Shown here piece by piece: positions 1-7,853 of a stretch of DNA of 10,452 bases. The stretch comes from Bacteroidales bacterium. GTDB taxonomy: Bacteria > Bacteroidota > Bacteroidia > Bacteroidales > WCHB1-69. The stretch spans positions 1 to 10,452 of the forward strand of contig JAQUHH010000064.1 of NCBI GenBank assembly GCA_028683685.1, written 5' to 3'. The first letter of the stretch is position 1. Each line of letters begins with the position of its first letter. The position numbers and the translations under genes are program-made. The notes under the pieces were generated by a model. It made no database searches. It was not told where the DNA came from and worked only from the letters and a program-made list of their open reading frames with translations.

Positions 1-99
1 AATACTGCCCATATCTATTTCGATTTTAACGAAGCCATTGTAACCAATACTGCCCTGAATATTGTGAAAATTGATGCTGCCATAAACGAAACAAACCAA
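1..99 (+). repeat. 99-bp perfect direct repeat, copy A (within gene fragment)
   Basis: Bases 1-99 match 3216-3314 exactly in the same frame, and the match may continue left of the window. It covers the end of the DUF7619-like module and the linker KIDAAINETNQ. From base 100 the two genes stay colinear (234 bp each to the stop) but differ at many positions, including synonymous ones. So the identity ends sharply and is not the tail of a uniformly recent duplication. Confidence 0.95.
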
Positions 100-333
100 G
101 ATTTCAATCTAAATGTTTATCCAAACCCTGCTAAAACGCTCTTAAACATTCGTTTTGAAAAATTTTCATCCTATAATTTGACACTTTTCAGCATTGATGG
201 TCGCATAGTAATGAACGAAAAATCAAATTCTGAACATCATGTTTTAAACATCGCTTCGCTGGATAAAGGAATTTATTTACTCAAAGTGTCGGATAATAAC
301 CGTAGTAAAATAGTTAAAGTGGTAATTCAATAA
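1..333 (+). CDS. T9SS type A sorting domain protein, C-terminal fragment (5' end outside window)
   Basis: The reading frame is open from base 1, so this is the last 110 codons of a larger gene and not a short gene starting at the internal GTG at 64. The first 22 residues (NTAHIYFDFNEA...) are the end of a DUF7619-like module. From the YPNP motif onward (about base 118) comes a type A T9SS sorting domain ending in GIYLLKVSDNNRSK and KVVIQ. In the family this domain directs an already Sec-exported protein through the type IX outer-membrane translocon, after which it is normally cleaved off. The tail is about 70% identical at protein level to that of the next gene, 11 bp downstream on the same strand, so the two are tandem paralogues and probably co-transcribed. 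Bases 1-99 are identical to 3216-3314. The N-terminal effector part, and hence the function, is not visible. Confidence 0.9.
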   Translation, partial: NTAHIYFDFNEAIVTNTALNIVKIDAAINETNQDFNLNVYPNPAKTLLNIRFEKFSSYNLTLFSIDGRIVMNEKSNSEHHVLNIASLDKGIYLLKVSDNNRSKIVKVVIQ

Positions 334-344
334 AAACCAAGGAT

Positions 345-3300
345 ATGAAAAAGTTTACATTTTTATTCGTGCTGTTTTTTTGTGCAAAAATGGCATTTGG
401 GCAGTGGGAGGCGATTGGAACACTGGAGAGCAGAACAGTATATGATATTTTTGAATCAAATGGAAGTATTTATTTTAACTCATGTGATGGAACAGGTATT
501 TATAAAAGTACTGATAATGGAGTAACATGGAACAAAAAAATATATTTTGAAGTATTTGGAGATAATTATTGTCCCTATTATTTTAAAAGTTATAATTTTG
601 GGGATACTTTATTGTTTTGTTTCGACATAGCTGTATTCAGGTCGTTTGATAATGGGGAAACATGGTCTTATACAATTTTACCAAGAACTTCAAATGATTT
701 CTTCATGATAGACAATAAATTATATTCATTATACGAACCTAGCTATAAACAATACTATTCTGTTGATTATGGATTAAACTGGATTGTCGATTCAACTTCG
801 GCTTTTGTAAATAAAAACATTAAAAACTCTTTTGTTTTTCAAGATAAAGTGTATTTTTTTGAATATACGATGCCAGGAAATTCATTATATAAAATTAACA
901 ATGAAGATAGTATAACTAAAATGTTAGATTTCACTTCTGAAAACTACTATGTTGCAACAAATCACGATAGAATTACAATTTTACATTATCAAATGATGAG
1001 TGGAGCCTTTATTACCTCATCAAATGGCGGGCAAACATGGCAAAATCATCCAATAAGCCCATCAAACAATTTATACGCATATGAATTTTGGTATAATGGA
1101 GACACATTGTTTCAAAAATATAATGACAAAATTTATACTACATTAGATGCTGGAATTTCATGGCAAACTTATAATTTCGATTTAAATTACGAAATAATTG
1201 GTAAACCTCTTATTTCGAATGGTTATCAGTTTTTTTCTAGCCAAAATAATTCAATTTTCAGGAATCCAATTGGAAGCTACTTGAATTGGACAAATTTAGG
1301 ACCTAGTTTCACGGCTCATTATGTTACTCTTTTAAGAAAATTTGGAAATACCATCATTTATAAGTTTGATATGTCAATGGTTCCTGTTTTAAAAAATTTA
1401 GATTCTGATAGTATTACATTTTTAAGACTACCGCCTTTGTATGATAATAATGTTTTTTTAAGTGAAGCAGAGTGTTCAAATGCAATTTTTGTGCACACTT
1501 CTCAATCCCCTTATTGTTTCAAATCACTCGATACCGCAAAAACATGGCATCCTGTAAGTTTTCCAGACAATATTAATATTAGTTATCTTAACAATGATTT
1601 ACTCTGTTATGATAATGATACATTATATAGATTATTCAATGAAATGCAAACTGTAAAAATCTTCTATAGTATTGATTTAGGAAACACATGGCATCAAATG
1701 TTTGATGATTATGTAGGGTCATCAAACGAATTTTCATCAAATGAAGTTTTTTTTAAAAACAAGGAATTTCTTTACTGGGGGTCAAAAAATGTTACAAGTT
1801 CTCATTGGCAAAGTGCACGATTTAAAATTGAAAATAACATTATTGCAAACTGGGACACTTTACCGCCAGCATGGAACGCATACATAAATAAAGTTGGAAA
1901 TACATTGTTTAAAATTGATAATTCTACATGGGGAGAACATCGATTATACAAATCGGATGACAATGGAAGCACTTGGATAACTTGTGGATATAATTTGCCA
2001 AATATAAGTAGTGACCCTTTGTTTTTTGGAAACGATTCTGTCATGTTTTTTGCTCAATATAATAAGATTTTTGCTAGCATGGATAAAGGTTTTAATTGGT
2101 TTTTGATTAACGATAATTTGCTAAATGAAGAAATTGTATCTTTTATGATTTCTCATGACTCTCTTTATGCATACGTGAGACATGATAAAATATATTCTAG
2201 AAATATTTACGATTTAAATGCTACACGAATTTCGGGATATGTTTTTGAAGATACCAACAATAATGGAATACTTGATAATAATGAGCAGAAAATACCAAGA
2301 ATAACAATTGGAACTACAACAGGTATTCATTCAATGACTAACGATTATGGTGATTACAACTTGTTCACATCAGGAATATACAATAATGATACATTAAGGA
2401 TGATAAGTCCACCCTTATATTCAATGATTCAACCCGATTATTATATTATTAATGAAACAGATTCCAATAAAACTTTTTCGATATATCGAACACCAGGAAT
2501 CAGTGATTTAAGAGTAGATATTACAGCAAAAACTCAGCCACGTCCAGGGTTTAATTACTACATAAATATTATTGTGCAAAATGATGGTACAGTAGCTAAA
2601 AATGCTAGTTTAGACTTTGAGTATGATGATCGATTTATATTGATAAATTCATCTTTTACTCCAACTATGGCTGTAAATAATATTTTATCTTGGTCATTTT
2701 CTAGTTTTTATCCATTGCAAAGCCTGAGTATTTGGTTGACTTTTAGGCTAAATCAAACAGTCCCTCTAGGCGAAACTGTGAATTTTAAGGGAACCATTTC
2801 TCCCATCATCGACGATACCACCATGGAAAACAATACCGATTCAATTTCTGACATTGTTGTCGGCTCATTCGACCCCAACGAAAAAACAATAAACCGAGCC
2901 ATTTATTTGTCTCCACAGCAGGTTTTGAATAAATCGGAAATGATTTATACCGTTCGATTTCAAAATACAGGAACATGGTATGCCGAAAATGTGAGCATTT
3001 TAGACACACTGCATCGTAATCTAGATTTAAGCACATTCCGAGTGATTTCGGCAAGTCACGATTATAATTTCGATTTTTCGGGCAATGGAATCGTTCGTTT
3101 TAATTTTCCGAACATCAATCTTCCCGACAGCAATATGAACGAGGCTGCCAGTCACGGTTTTATAAAATACGCCATCCGACTCAATAACAATATTCCACTC
3201 AACGACAGCATCACCAATACTGCCCATATCTATTTCGATTTTAACGAAGCCATTGTAACCAATACTGCCCTGAATATTGTGAAAATTGATGCTGCCATAA

Positions 3301-3548
3301 ACGAAACAAACCAAAATTTCAATGTTTTGGTTTACCCCAATCCGGCAAAAATGCTGTTAAACATCCGCTTCGAAGAAGCAAATTCTTACCAATTAGCTAT
3401 GTATAGCATGGATGGACGTTTGGTTATCAACGAAAAAGCAACAAACGCACAACATGCCATAAATGTGGCTTCGCTAAACAAAGGCATCTATTTGTTGAAA
3501 ATATCTGATGAAAATAGGAGTAAGGTTGTGAAAGTTGTGATACAATAG
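345..3548 (+). CDS. Large secreted multi-blade beta-propeller protein with T9SS type A sorting domain
   Basis: This 1067-aa extracellular protein starts with a signal peptide (residues 1-19, cut before QW). Nine clear Asp-box motifs (S-x-D-x-G-x-T-W type) begin at residues 55, 100, 139, 225, 266, 394, 442, 537 and 578. Degenerate blades fit at about 184, 307, 351 and 495, giving roughly 13 blades at a 44-residue period, as in sialidase/sortilin-type propellers. Next come an SdrD-B-like segment (about 628-700) with an EF-hand-like calcium loop DTNNNGILDNNE at 636-647, a DUF11-like Ig fold (about 718-838), a DUF7619-like module (about 838-979, with SFDPNEK at 841-847), and the T9SS type A domain (about 996-1067, YPNP at 997-1000). 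No catalytic motif was recognised; adhesion or glycan/protein binding is inference. AAGGA lies almost against the ATG, too close for a normal ribosome site, which is common in this phylum. GC is about 25-30% up to about 2760 and about 45% afterwards, which suggests a mosaic gene. Confidence 0.92.
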   Translation: MKKFTFLFVLFFCAKMAFGQWEAIGTLESRTVYDIFESNGSIYFNSCDGTGIYKSTDNGVTWNKKIYFEVFGDNYCPYYFKSYNFGDTLLFCFDIAVFRSFDNGETWSYTILPRTSNDFFMIDNKLYSLYEPSYKQYYSVDYGLNWIVDSTSAFVNKNIKNSFVFQDKVYFFEYTMPGNSLYKINNEDSITKMLDFTSENYYVATNHDRITILHYQMMSGAFITSSNGGQTWQNHPISPSNNLYAYEFWYNGDTLFQKYNDKIYTTLDAGISWQTYNFDLNYEIIGKPLISNGYQFFSSQNNSIFRNPIGSYLNWTNLGPSFTAHYVTLLRKFGNTIIYKFDMSMVPVLKNLDSDSITFLRLPPLYDNNVFLSEAECSNAIFVHTSQSPYCFKSLDTAKTWHPVSFPDNINISYLNNDLLCYDNDTLYRLFNEMQTVKIFYSIDLGNTWHQMFDDYVGSSNEFSSNEVFFKNKEFLYWGSKNVTSSHWQSARFKIENNIIANWDTLPPAWNAYINKVGNTLFKIDNSTWGEHRLYKSDDNGSTWITCGYNLPNISSDPLFFGNDSVMFFAQYNKIFASMDKGFNWFLINDNLLNEEIVSFMISHDSLYAYVRHDKIYSRNIYDLNATRISGYVFEDTNNNGILDNNEQKIPRITIGTTTGIHSMTNDYGDYNLFTSGIYNNDTLRMISPPLYSMIQPDYYIINETDSNKTFSIYRTPGISDLRVDITAKTQPRPGFNYYINIIVQNDGTVAKNASLDFEYDDRFILINSSFTPTMAVNNILSWSFSSFYPLQSLSIWLTFRLNQTVPLGETVNFKGTISPIIDDTTMENNTDSISDIVVGSFDPNEKTINRAIYLSPQQVLNKSEMIYTVRFQNTGTWYAENVSILDTLHRNLDLSTFRVISASHDYNFDFSGNGIVRFNFPNINLPDSNMNEAASHGFIKYAIRLNNNIPLNDSITNTAHIYFDFNEAIVTNTALNIVKIDAAINETNQNFNVLVYPNPAKMLLNIRFEEANSYQLAMYSMDGRLVINEKATNAQHAINVASLNKGIYLLKISDENRSKVVKVVIQ
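3216..3314 (+). repeat. 99-bp perfect direct repeat, copy B (near 3' end of large T9SS gene)
   Basis: Second copy of the tract at 1-99, encoding residues 958-990 of the large propeller protein. The copies are 3215 bp apart in direct orientation. Recombination between them would delete one whole T9SS gene or exchange C-terminal ends. Confidence 0.95.
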
Positions 3549-3756
3549 GATTAATGTAAATTGGTTTAAATATTAGCGTGTGATTAAAAAACAAATTTTG
3601 TGTCTTAAATAAAATATTTAAATTTGAACAGTTTTTCCAATCTATTTCTTGTTTTTCATTTTCTTCTTTGTCCAAGCCCTAAAGAGAGCAAGAAGATGAA
3701 AGCTTGCAAAATCTAAATCAGAACTTCAGCTTTTTATGACTCGTCTAATACTATAA
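3549..3756. other. AT-rich intergenic stretch between convergent genes
   Basis: About 210 bp between the end of the T9SS gene and the htpG terminator. I see no convincing gene, RNA or promoter. On the minus strand, about 3655-3730, a stop-to-stop stretch of some 25 codons (…SFHLLALFRAWTKKK…) has a coding-like look and could be a decayed gene end, but it is too short to support. Confidence 0.5.
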
Positions 3757-3791
3757 AAAAAGCCTTTGTCAAATTTGAACAAAGGCTTTTT
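3757..3791 (-). terminator. Intrinsic terminator of htpG, probably bidirectional
   Basis: A 13-bp perfect stem (3757-3769 with 3779-3791, core AGCCTTTGT/ACAAAGGCT) closes a 9-nt loop, 15 nt downstream of the htpG stop codon. The stem's outer part is an A/T run, so transcripts in both directions end in a U-tract. The minus-strand tract is longer (about 7 U), favouring htpG as main client. It can also stop read-through from the T9SS pair. Confidence 0.85.
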
Positions 3792-3805
3792 AAAAAGATT
3801 GAAAT

Positions 3806-5674
3806 CTACTTAATTAAGTCAACGCTACGTTGAACAAATTCGGTTAAGCTTTTGCCTTTTAAAATATTTTGCGACAAAAGAGCTAAATCTACAATTTGCT
3901 TAGTGAGTTTGCTTTGACGTTCTTCATCTGCTTCATTTACAATCATTTCAACCAAAGGATGATTCGTGTTTACCACTAAATTATAATTGTCCATTTCGGG
4001 CATAAACGATTTTTGTCCGCTCATGCTTTGCATGTCTTTCCAGCGACGCATAAATTCGGTTTGCGTAATGACAACAGGCATATCGGTTTCGCTCATGTTT
4101 TCGGAAGTCACTTGAAATAATTTTTCGTCAATTTGTTTTCCGAAAACTTCTTTTGCTTTCTTAATATCATCTTCCGATAATTTGGAAGGTAAATCTTCTC
4201 CTTTTTCAATTAATTTGTCGATAATATCAGAGTCCACTCTCGAAAAGCGAGTTTTTTCCAGTTTGCTTTCAATATGGTTGATAAAGTGATTGTCTAAAAT
4301 ACCATCCATTAGCAAAATATCATATCCTCTGTCTTTCGCATTTTTTATGTAGCTGTCTTGCGCATCTAAGTCATTGCTGTAAAGATAAACGAGCGTTTCG
4401 TCTTTGTCTTTTTGCAAAACTTCAATGTGTTTCTGATACTCTTCGCTGGTGAAATATTTCCCATCAATGTTTTTAAACAACATAAATTTACTGGCTCTTT
4501 CATAAAATTTCTCATCGGTAATCATACCATATTTTATAAAAACGCTGATATCATCCCATTTAGATTCAAAATCTTCGCGATTGTTTTTAAACATCTCTTC
4601 CAGTTTGTCCGCTACTTTTTTGCTAATATGTCCAGAGATTTTCTTGACATTGCTGTCGCTTTGCAAATAACTTCTGGAAACATTTAGTGGAATATCTGGC
4701 GAATCAATCACACCATGAAGCAAGGTCAAAAAGTCGGGAACAATACCTTCAAGTTGGTCTGTAATATAGACTTGATTGGAATATAAATGGATTTTCTCTT
4801 TTTGTACTTCAATGGTTTTTCGAGCTTTTGGAAAGTATAAAATTCCGTTGAGGTTAAAAGGATAATCAACATTCAAATGGATATTGAATAAGGGTTCTTC
4901 AAAACTGGATGGATAAATTTCGCGGTAGAATGTTTTGTACTCTTCTTCGGTAATGTCTTTTGGGCTTTTTTTCCAAAGTGGATCTGGATTGTTAATGATG
5001 CGTTCCACTTCATATTCTTTGGCTTTTTCTTCGCCTTCTGGTGTTTCCCATTTTGTCTCTTTTCCAAAACGAATGGGAACGGGTAAGAATTTACAGTATT
5101 TTTTCAGAAGATCTAAAATACGATATTCATCCAAAAATTCAGTGGCATCTTCGGCAATGTGCAGAATTATTTCTGTTCCACGGTCGCTTTTGTCAATGTT
5201 TTCTAATTCAAATTCTGGACTTCCATCGCAACTCCATTGAACCGCTTGTGAACCTTCTTGCCATGATTTAGTTCGAAGAACAACTTTTTCGGCAACCATA
5301 AATGCGGAATAGAAACCCAAGCCAAAATGTCCGATAATATTTGCTCCATCCACGCCTTTAAATTTTTCTAAAAACTCTTCGGCACTCGAAAAAGCAATTT
5401 GGTTGATGTATTTGTCCACTTCTTCAGCCGTCATTCCAATTCCTCTGTCGTGAATCGTAATGGTTTTTTTCTCTTTGTCGAACGAAACATCAATGGTCAA
5501 ATCGCCAAGTTCGCCAACCACTTCGCCAAGCGACGACATCGCTTTGATTTTTTGTGTCGCATCAACAGAGTTGGAAACTAATTCTCTCAAAAATATTTCG
5601 TGATCGGAATAGAGGAATTTTTTAATGATGGGGAAAATGTTTTCAGTCTTTACATTTATTGTACCTTTTTGCAT
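3806..5674 (-). CDS. htpG: Molecular chaperone HtpG (bacterial Hsp90)
   Basis: This 622-aa protein is full length (E. coli HtpG is 624 aa). It is a cytosolic, ATP-driven homodimeric chaperone that remodels late-folding or stress-damaged clients. The N-terminal GHKL ATPase has its signatures intact: LRELVSNSVDA with catalytic E31 and Mg-binding N35, DRGIGM at 76-81, the lid GHFGLGFYSAF from 115, and RGTE at 165-168. The middle domain carries PLNVSR with the ATP-contacting arginine at R334. The C-terminal part is the dimerisation region. The start MQKGTINV matches the family. The gene is monocistronic: a terminator lies on each side and about 143 bp separate it from pspC. A short palindrome at 5736-5748 sits where a promoter or operator would be expected, but no CIRCE element was seen. 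Confidence 0.98.
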   Translation of the reverse strand: MQKGTINVKTENIFPIIKKFLYSDHEIFLRELVSNSVDATQKIKAMSSLGEVVGELGDLTIDVSFDKEKKTITIHDRGIGMTAEEVDKYINQIAFSSAEEFLEKFKGVDGANIIGHFGLGFYSAFMVAEKVVLRTKSWQEGSQAVQWSCDGSPEFELENIDKSDRGTEIILHIAEDATEFLDEYRILDLLKKYCKFLPVPIRFGKETKWETPEGEEKAKEYEVERIINNPDPLWKKSPKDITEEEYKTFYREIYPSSFEEPLFNIHLNVDYPFNLNGILYFPKARKTIEVQKEKIHLYSNQVYITDQLEGIVPDFLTLLHGVIDSPDIPLNVSRSYLQSDSNVKKISGHISKKVADKLEEMFKNNREDFESKWDDISVFIKYGMITDEKFYERASKFMLFKNIDGKYFTSEEYQKHIEVLQKDKDETLVYLYSNDLDAQDSYIKNAKDRGYDILLMDGILDNHFINHIESKLEKTRFSRVDSDIIDKLIEKGEDLPSKLSEDDIKKAKEVFGKQIDEKLFQVTSENMSETDMPVVITQTEFMRRWKDMQSMSGQKSFMPEMDNYNLVVNTNHPLVEMIVNEADEERQSKLTKQIVDLALLSQNILKGKSLTEFVQRSVDLIK

Positions 5675-5714
5675 ATGATTAAATTTTTTATATTTTCATG
5701 CTCTAAAGTCAAAA

Positions 5715-5748
5715 GCTATACCATTGTGCTTTTTATGACATTTTGTCA
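5715..5748 (-). promoter_or_regulatory. Putative htpG promoter region with TGACA-AAA-TGTCA palindrome
   Basis: Upstream of htpG on the minus strand, a 13-bp inverted repeat TGACAAAATGTCA (5736-5748; 5-bp arms, 3-nt spacer) is followed 15 nt later by TATAGCTTTTG, close to but not exactly the Bacteroidota -7 element TAnnTTTG. The palindrome occupies the -33 position, where a regulator or alternative sigma factor could act. The implied leader is about 35 nt. Heat-shock control is inferred from the gene's identity, not shown by the sequence. Confidence 0.4.
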
Positions 5749-5760
5749 CGATTTGTGTAT

Positions 5761-5796
5761 TTAAAAACAAAACAACCTGCCCAACTTGGACAGGTT
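5761..5796 (-). terminator. Intrinsic terminator of the padR-pspC operon
   Basis: On the minus strand a 9-bp stem, AACCTGTCC with GGGCAGGTT (5774-5782/5788-5796, one G-U pair, 5-nt loop), is followed by a U-rich tract GTTTTGTTTTT. It begins 21 nt beyond the pspC stop codon and separates that operon from htpG. Confidence 0.85.
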
Positions 5797-5817
5797 ATTT
5801 TTGATAATCCTGGTTTT

Positions 5818-7446
5818 TTAATTTTTATCTGCCTCCATATTTATGAGTTCTCTGTTTTCTTGTTTTTTGTGGTCTAATCCAACACTTTTTCCAATAAATT
5901 CTTGAAGGTTGCTATTGCGTTGGTCCACATTTAAAATTTCACTCATGCTCTTATCAAAGAAAATATTTTTATTTGAAGGAATAAATATTTGCAATTTCAC
6001 ATTTTGGTTTCTCCAAACTTCTTCTTTTAGTAAAGTGTAGTATGGGTCGATGAAAAGAGTATCGCCAATTTGTTCGATTTCAAATTGAATATTTTTTGCT
6101 CTTTTTGATGCCAGAACAGTGTTTTTGCCCTTTGAGAATTTTGTGATGTTTGTCCTAAATTCATTCTCATTATTCGTGATAATTGAAATTTCAGGAATTC
6201 CAAACAATACTTTTTCGTCTTTGGTGCTGACGATATTCCATTTTCCGGTGTAGAACTCAATATTTTCAATATTTAGTTCGTTTAACTCTTTTGCCTTCAC
6301 ATAAAGCGTATTCCCTTTTGTGTTTTCAAGCATAAGGCTTGAGGATGAAGAGCCTTTGTTGGTGAAATCATTGCCTATGCCAAAAGCAACAATGCCCAGA
6401 AAGATTGCTCCTGCAAGCCACAATGAAAATGCGGATAATCCCAAAAAACGAATCTCAAATTTCCATCCAAAAATAAGTTTCATTCCGTTGTAAATTAGCA
6501 TGACCAATGGAATCCCAATGGCCAATATCAACCCAGTCATCAATAAACTTTTTTCGGATGTGTTTGAAATAAATGCATCTGCAAATTGAGGAATCGAAAT
6601 GCTGTTAAGTCCCATGGATGTTACGACAAAAGTATTGTCAAGCGCAAAAAAAGAAAACGAGAATCCAACCAACATAAATATTCCAACCATTATAAAAACA
6701 ATTCCAAACAGGATGCCAAATGCTCTAAAAATGTGACTCATCATTTCGAAAAATGAATTGAAAAAACGTTCTAAACCTGTTTTTGGAGCGATGTTTCGAG
6801 ATGCTTTGGTAAAAGCTTCACCAGCTTCGTTTCCATAATCTTTGATTCGGCTACCAAGATCGTTTAATTCCTCTTTAATTTTTTTCTCAATATTATTAAC
6901 GTTTACTGGCTCGCCTTTCATTTGCAGTTTGTCAATGGAAGTTCTGGCTTCTGGAATGGCTACCCATAAAATGATGTATACCCAAAATGAACTTCCACCC
7001 ACAAAGAAAAAGATTACAAATAAAATCCGTAGAATTATTGGGTCGATTCCAAAATAGGCTGCTAATCCTGAACAAACACCACTAATTACTTTATCGTCGG
7101 GATTTCTGAAAAAACGCTTGCCTACATTTTCATATTCTGGAGATTGTGACTTGGGATTCTCTTCTGAGGTTTTTTCTTCATTTTCGTCTTCTATCTCTTC
7201 GGGTTCGCCCAATTGTTTGATAATACCTTCCACATCAAAGAGAGTAATTACCTGTTTTTGCGGTGAAATAAGTCTTTGCATTAATTCTGAAATTCGAGAT
7301 TCGATATCGGAAATAATCTCATCAACTCCTTCATTTTTTAAGAAATGATTGCGTAAAGATTTTAAATATTCTTGCAATCGTGCATACGCATCTTCGTCTA
7401 CATTAAAGATAAGACCATTTATGTTGGTGGTGAATGTTCTTTTCAT
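5818..7446 (-). CDS. PspC-domain membrane protein
   Basis: This 542-aa integral membrane protein has the layout seen in Bacteroidota PspC proteins. Residues 1-85 form a conserved cytosolic N-terminal region (MKRTFTTNINGLIF...EGIIKQLGEPEE), followed by an acidic linker. The PspC domain is at 109-167 (DDKVISGVCSGLAAYFGID...FWVYIILWVAIPEA) with its hydrophobic hairpin. Further membrane segments lie at about 240-268, 301-318 and 334-356. Residues 357-542 form a soluble C-terminal domain, probably extracytoplasmic and beta-rich, resembling the C-terminal parts of LiaF-like proteins. In other bacteria PspC takes part in envelope-stress sensing; the exact role here is not known. The start overlaps the padR stop by 4 bp (ATGA), so the two are translationally coupled and under the operator upstream of padR. 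The GIN-domain protein often found next to such pairs is absent; htpG follows instead. Confidence 0.9.
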   Translation of the reverse strand: MKRTFTTNINGLIFNVDEDAYARLQEYLKSLRNHFLKNEGVDEIISDIESRISELMQRLISPQKQVITLFDVEGIIKQLGEPEEIEDENEEKTSEENPKSQSPEYENVGKRFFRNPDDKVISGVCSGLAAYFGIDPIILRILFVIFFFVGGSSFWVYIILWVAIPEARTSIDKLQMKGEPVNVNNIEKKIKEELNDLGSRIKDYGNEAGEAFTKASRNIAPKTGLERFFNSFFEMMSHIFRAFGILFGIVFIMVGIFMLVGFSFSFFALDNTFVVTSMGLNSISIPQFADAFISNTSEKSLLMTGLILAIGIPLVMLIYNGMKLIFGWKFEIRFLGLSAFSLWLAGAIFLGIVAFGIGNDFTNKGSSSSSLMLENTKGNTLYVKAKELNELNIENIEFYTGKWNIVSTKDEKVLFGIPEISIITNNENEFRTNITKFSKGKNTVLASKRAKNIQFEIEQIGDTLFIDPYYTLLKEEVWRNQNVKLQIFIPSNKNIFFDKSMSEILNVDQRNSNLQEFIGKSVGLDHKKQENRELINMEADKN

Positions 7447-7790
7447 GATATTATGGATTGGTTTTCTTTGTTTCTAATTTCAGTTACTATTTTTGACATA
7501 TTATCCCAAGAGTTTTCTAATTGAACAAGGTATTCGGTTCCCAATTTGCTGATTCGATAGTATTTTCGAGGCGGTCCCAATTTGGATTCAACCCATTGAT
7601 AGGTTAAATAACCATCATTTTTCAATCGCATCAGTAGGGGATACATGGTGCCTTCAACTACAATTAATTTAGATTCTTTCAGCACTTCAATTAAATCCGA
7701 AACGTACGCATCTTGTTTTGAAAGTACTGATAAAATGCAGAGTTCCAGTACCCCTTTGCGAAATTGACGGATGTTTTTATCTTCTTTCAT
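7443..7790 (-). CDS. PadR-family transcriptional regulator
   Basis: This 115-aa DNA-binding protein has a PadR winged helix at about residues 11-88: RKGVLELCILSVLS, then VEGTMYPLLMRLKNDGYLTY (recognition helix and turn) and the wing GPPRKYYRIS..G. A short C-terminal helix (to 115) would serve dimerisation, as in the compact PadR-s2 subgroup. PadR proteins usually repress their own operon and a neighbouring membrane or efflux gene. Here the partner is the PspC protein, which it overlaps by 4 bp. The ATG is the only suitable start, because the conserved RKGVLE helix begins at residue 11. A 33-bp palindrome 17 bp upstream is the probable autoregulatory operator. The ligand or signal cannot be read from the sequence. 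Confidence 0.95.
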   Translation of the reverse strand: MKEDKNIRQFRKGVLELCILSVLSKQDAYVSDLIEVLKESKLIVVEGTMYPLLMRLKNDGYLTYQWVESKLGPPRKYYRISKLGTEYLVQLENSWDNMSKIVTEIRNKENQSIIS

Positions 7791-7794
7791 GCGA

Positions 7795-7802
7795 CAAAGA
7801 TA
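7795..7802 (-). promoter_or_regulatory. padR-pspC promoter, -7 element
   Basis: TATCTTTG on the minus strand is an exact match to the Bacteroidota -7 consensus TAnnTTTG. Its last base is only 4 nt upstream of the padR ATG, so transcription should start at or within a few bases of the start codon. No TTTG -33 element is seen at the right distance; that position lies inside the palindrome. Confidence 0.65.
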
Positions 7803-7807
7803 ATATA

Positions 7808-7840
7808 TTTTTAGTACTATGTACTACATGGTACTAAAAA
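7808..7840 (-). promoter_or_regulatory. 33-bp palindromic operator, probably bound by PadR
   Basis: A near-perfect palindrome is centred on base 7824. Fifteen of 16 pairs match, the exception being 7818/7830. Half-sites read TTTTTAGTAC-n-ATGTA. The ATGTA/TACAT core resembles ATGT-n-ACAT operators reported for PadR regulators. It covers the -33 region of the padR promoter, so a bound dimer would exclude RNA polymerase. No U-tract follows, so it is not a good terminator for ccsA upstream. Confidence 0.8.
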
Positions 7841-7853
7841 GTTTCAAATATTT

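Noticed and set aside
64..333. A separate 89-aa gene starting at GTG 64
   Set aside because: The frame is open to base 1 and the upstream residues match the paralogue's DUF7619-like module, so this is an internal codon of a longer gene.
3427..3675. 82-codon minus-strand frame across the T9SS gene end
   Set aside because: It overlaps the sorting domain coding sequence, has no recognisable motif and no promoter.
3655..3730. Possible decayed gene end (…HLLALFRAWTKKK…) on the minus strand
   Set aside because: Only about 25 codons between stops; a chance match cannot be excluded.
4412..5581. Plus- and minus-strand open frames of 60-101 codons inside htpG
   Set aside because: They are overlapping shadows of a strongly conserved gene and show no recognisable family features.
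5790..5817. A GIN-domain or other third gene of the padR-pspC operon
   Set aside because: A terminator begins 21 nt after pspC and the gap to htpG has no open frame of useful size.
7808..7840. The long palindrome as a terminator for ccsA
   Set aside because: No U-tract follows on the minus strand, and the padR -7 element comes immediately after it; operator function fits better.
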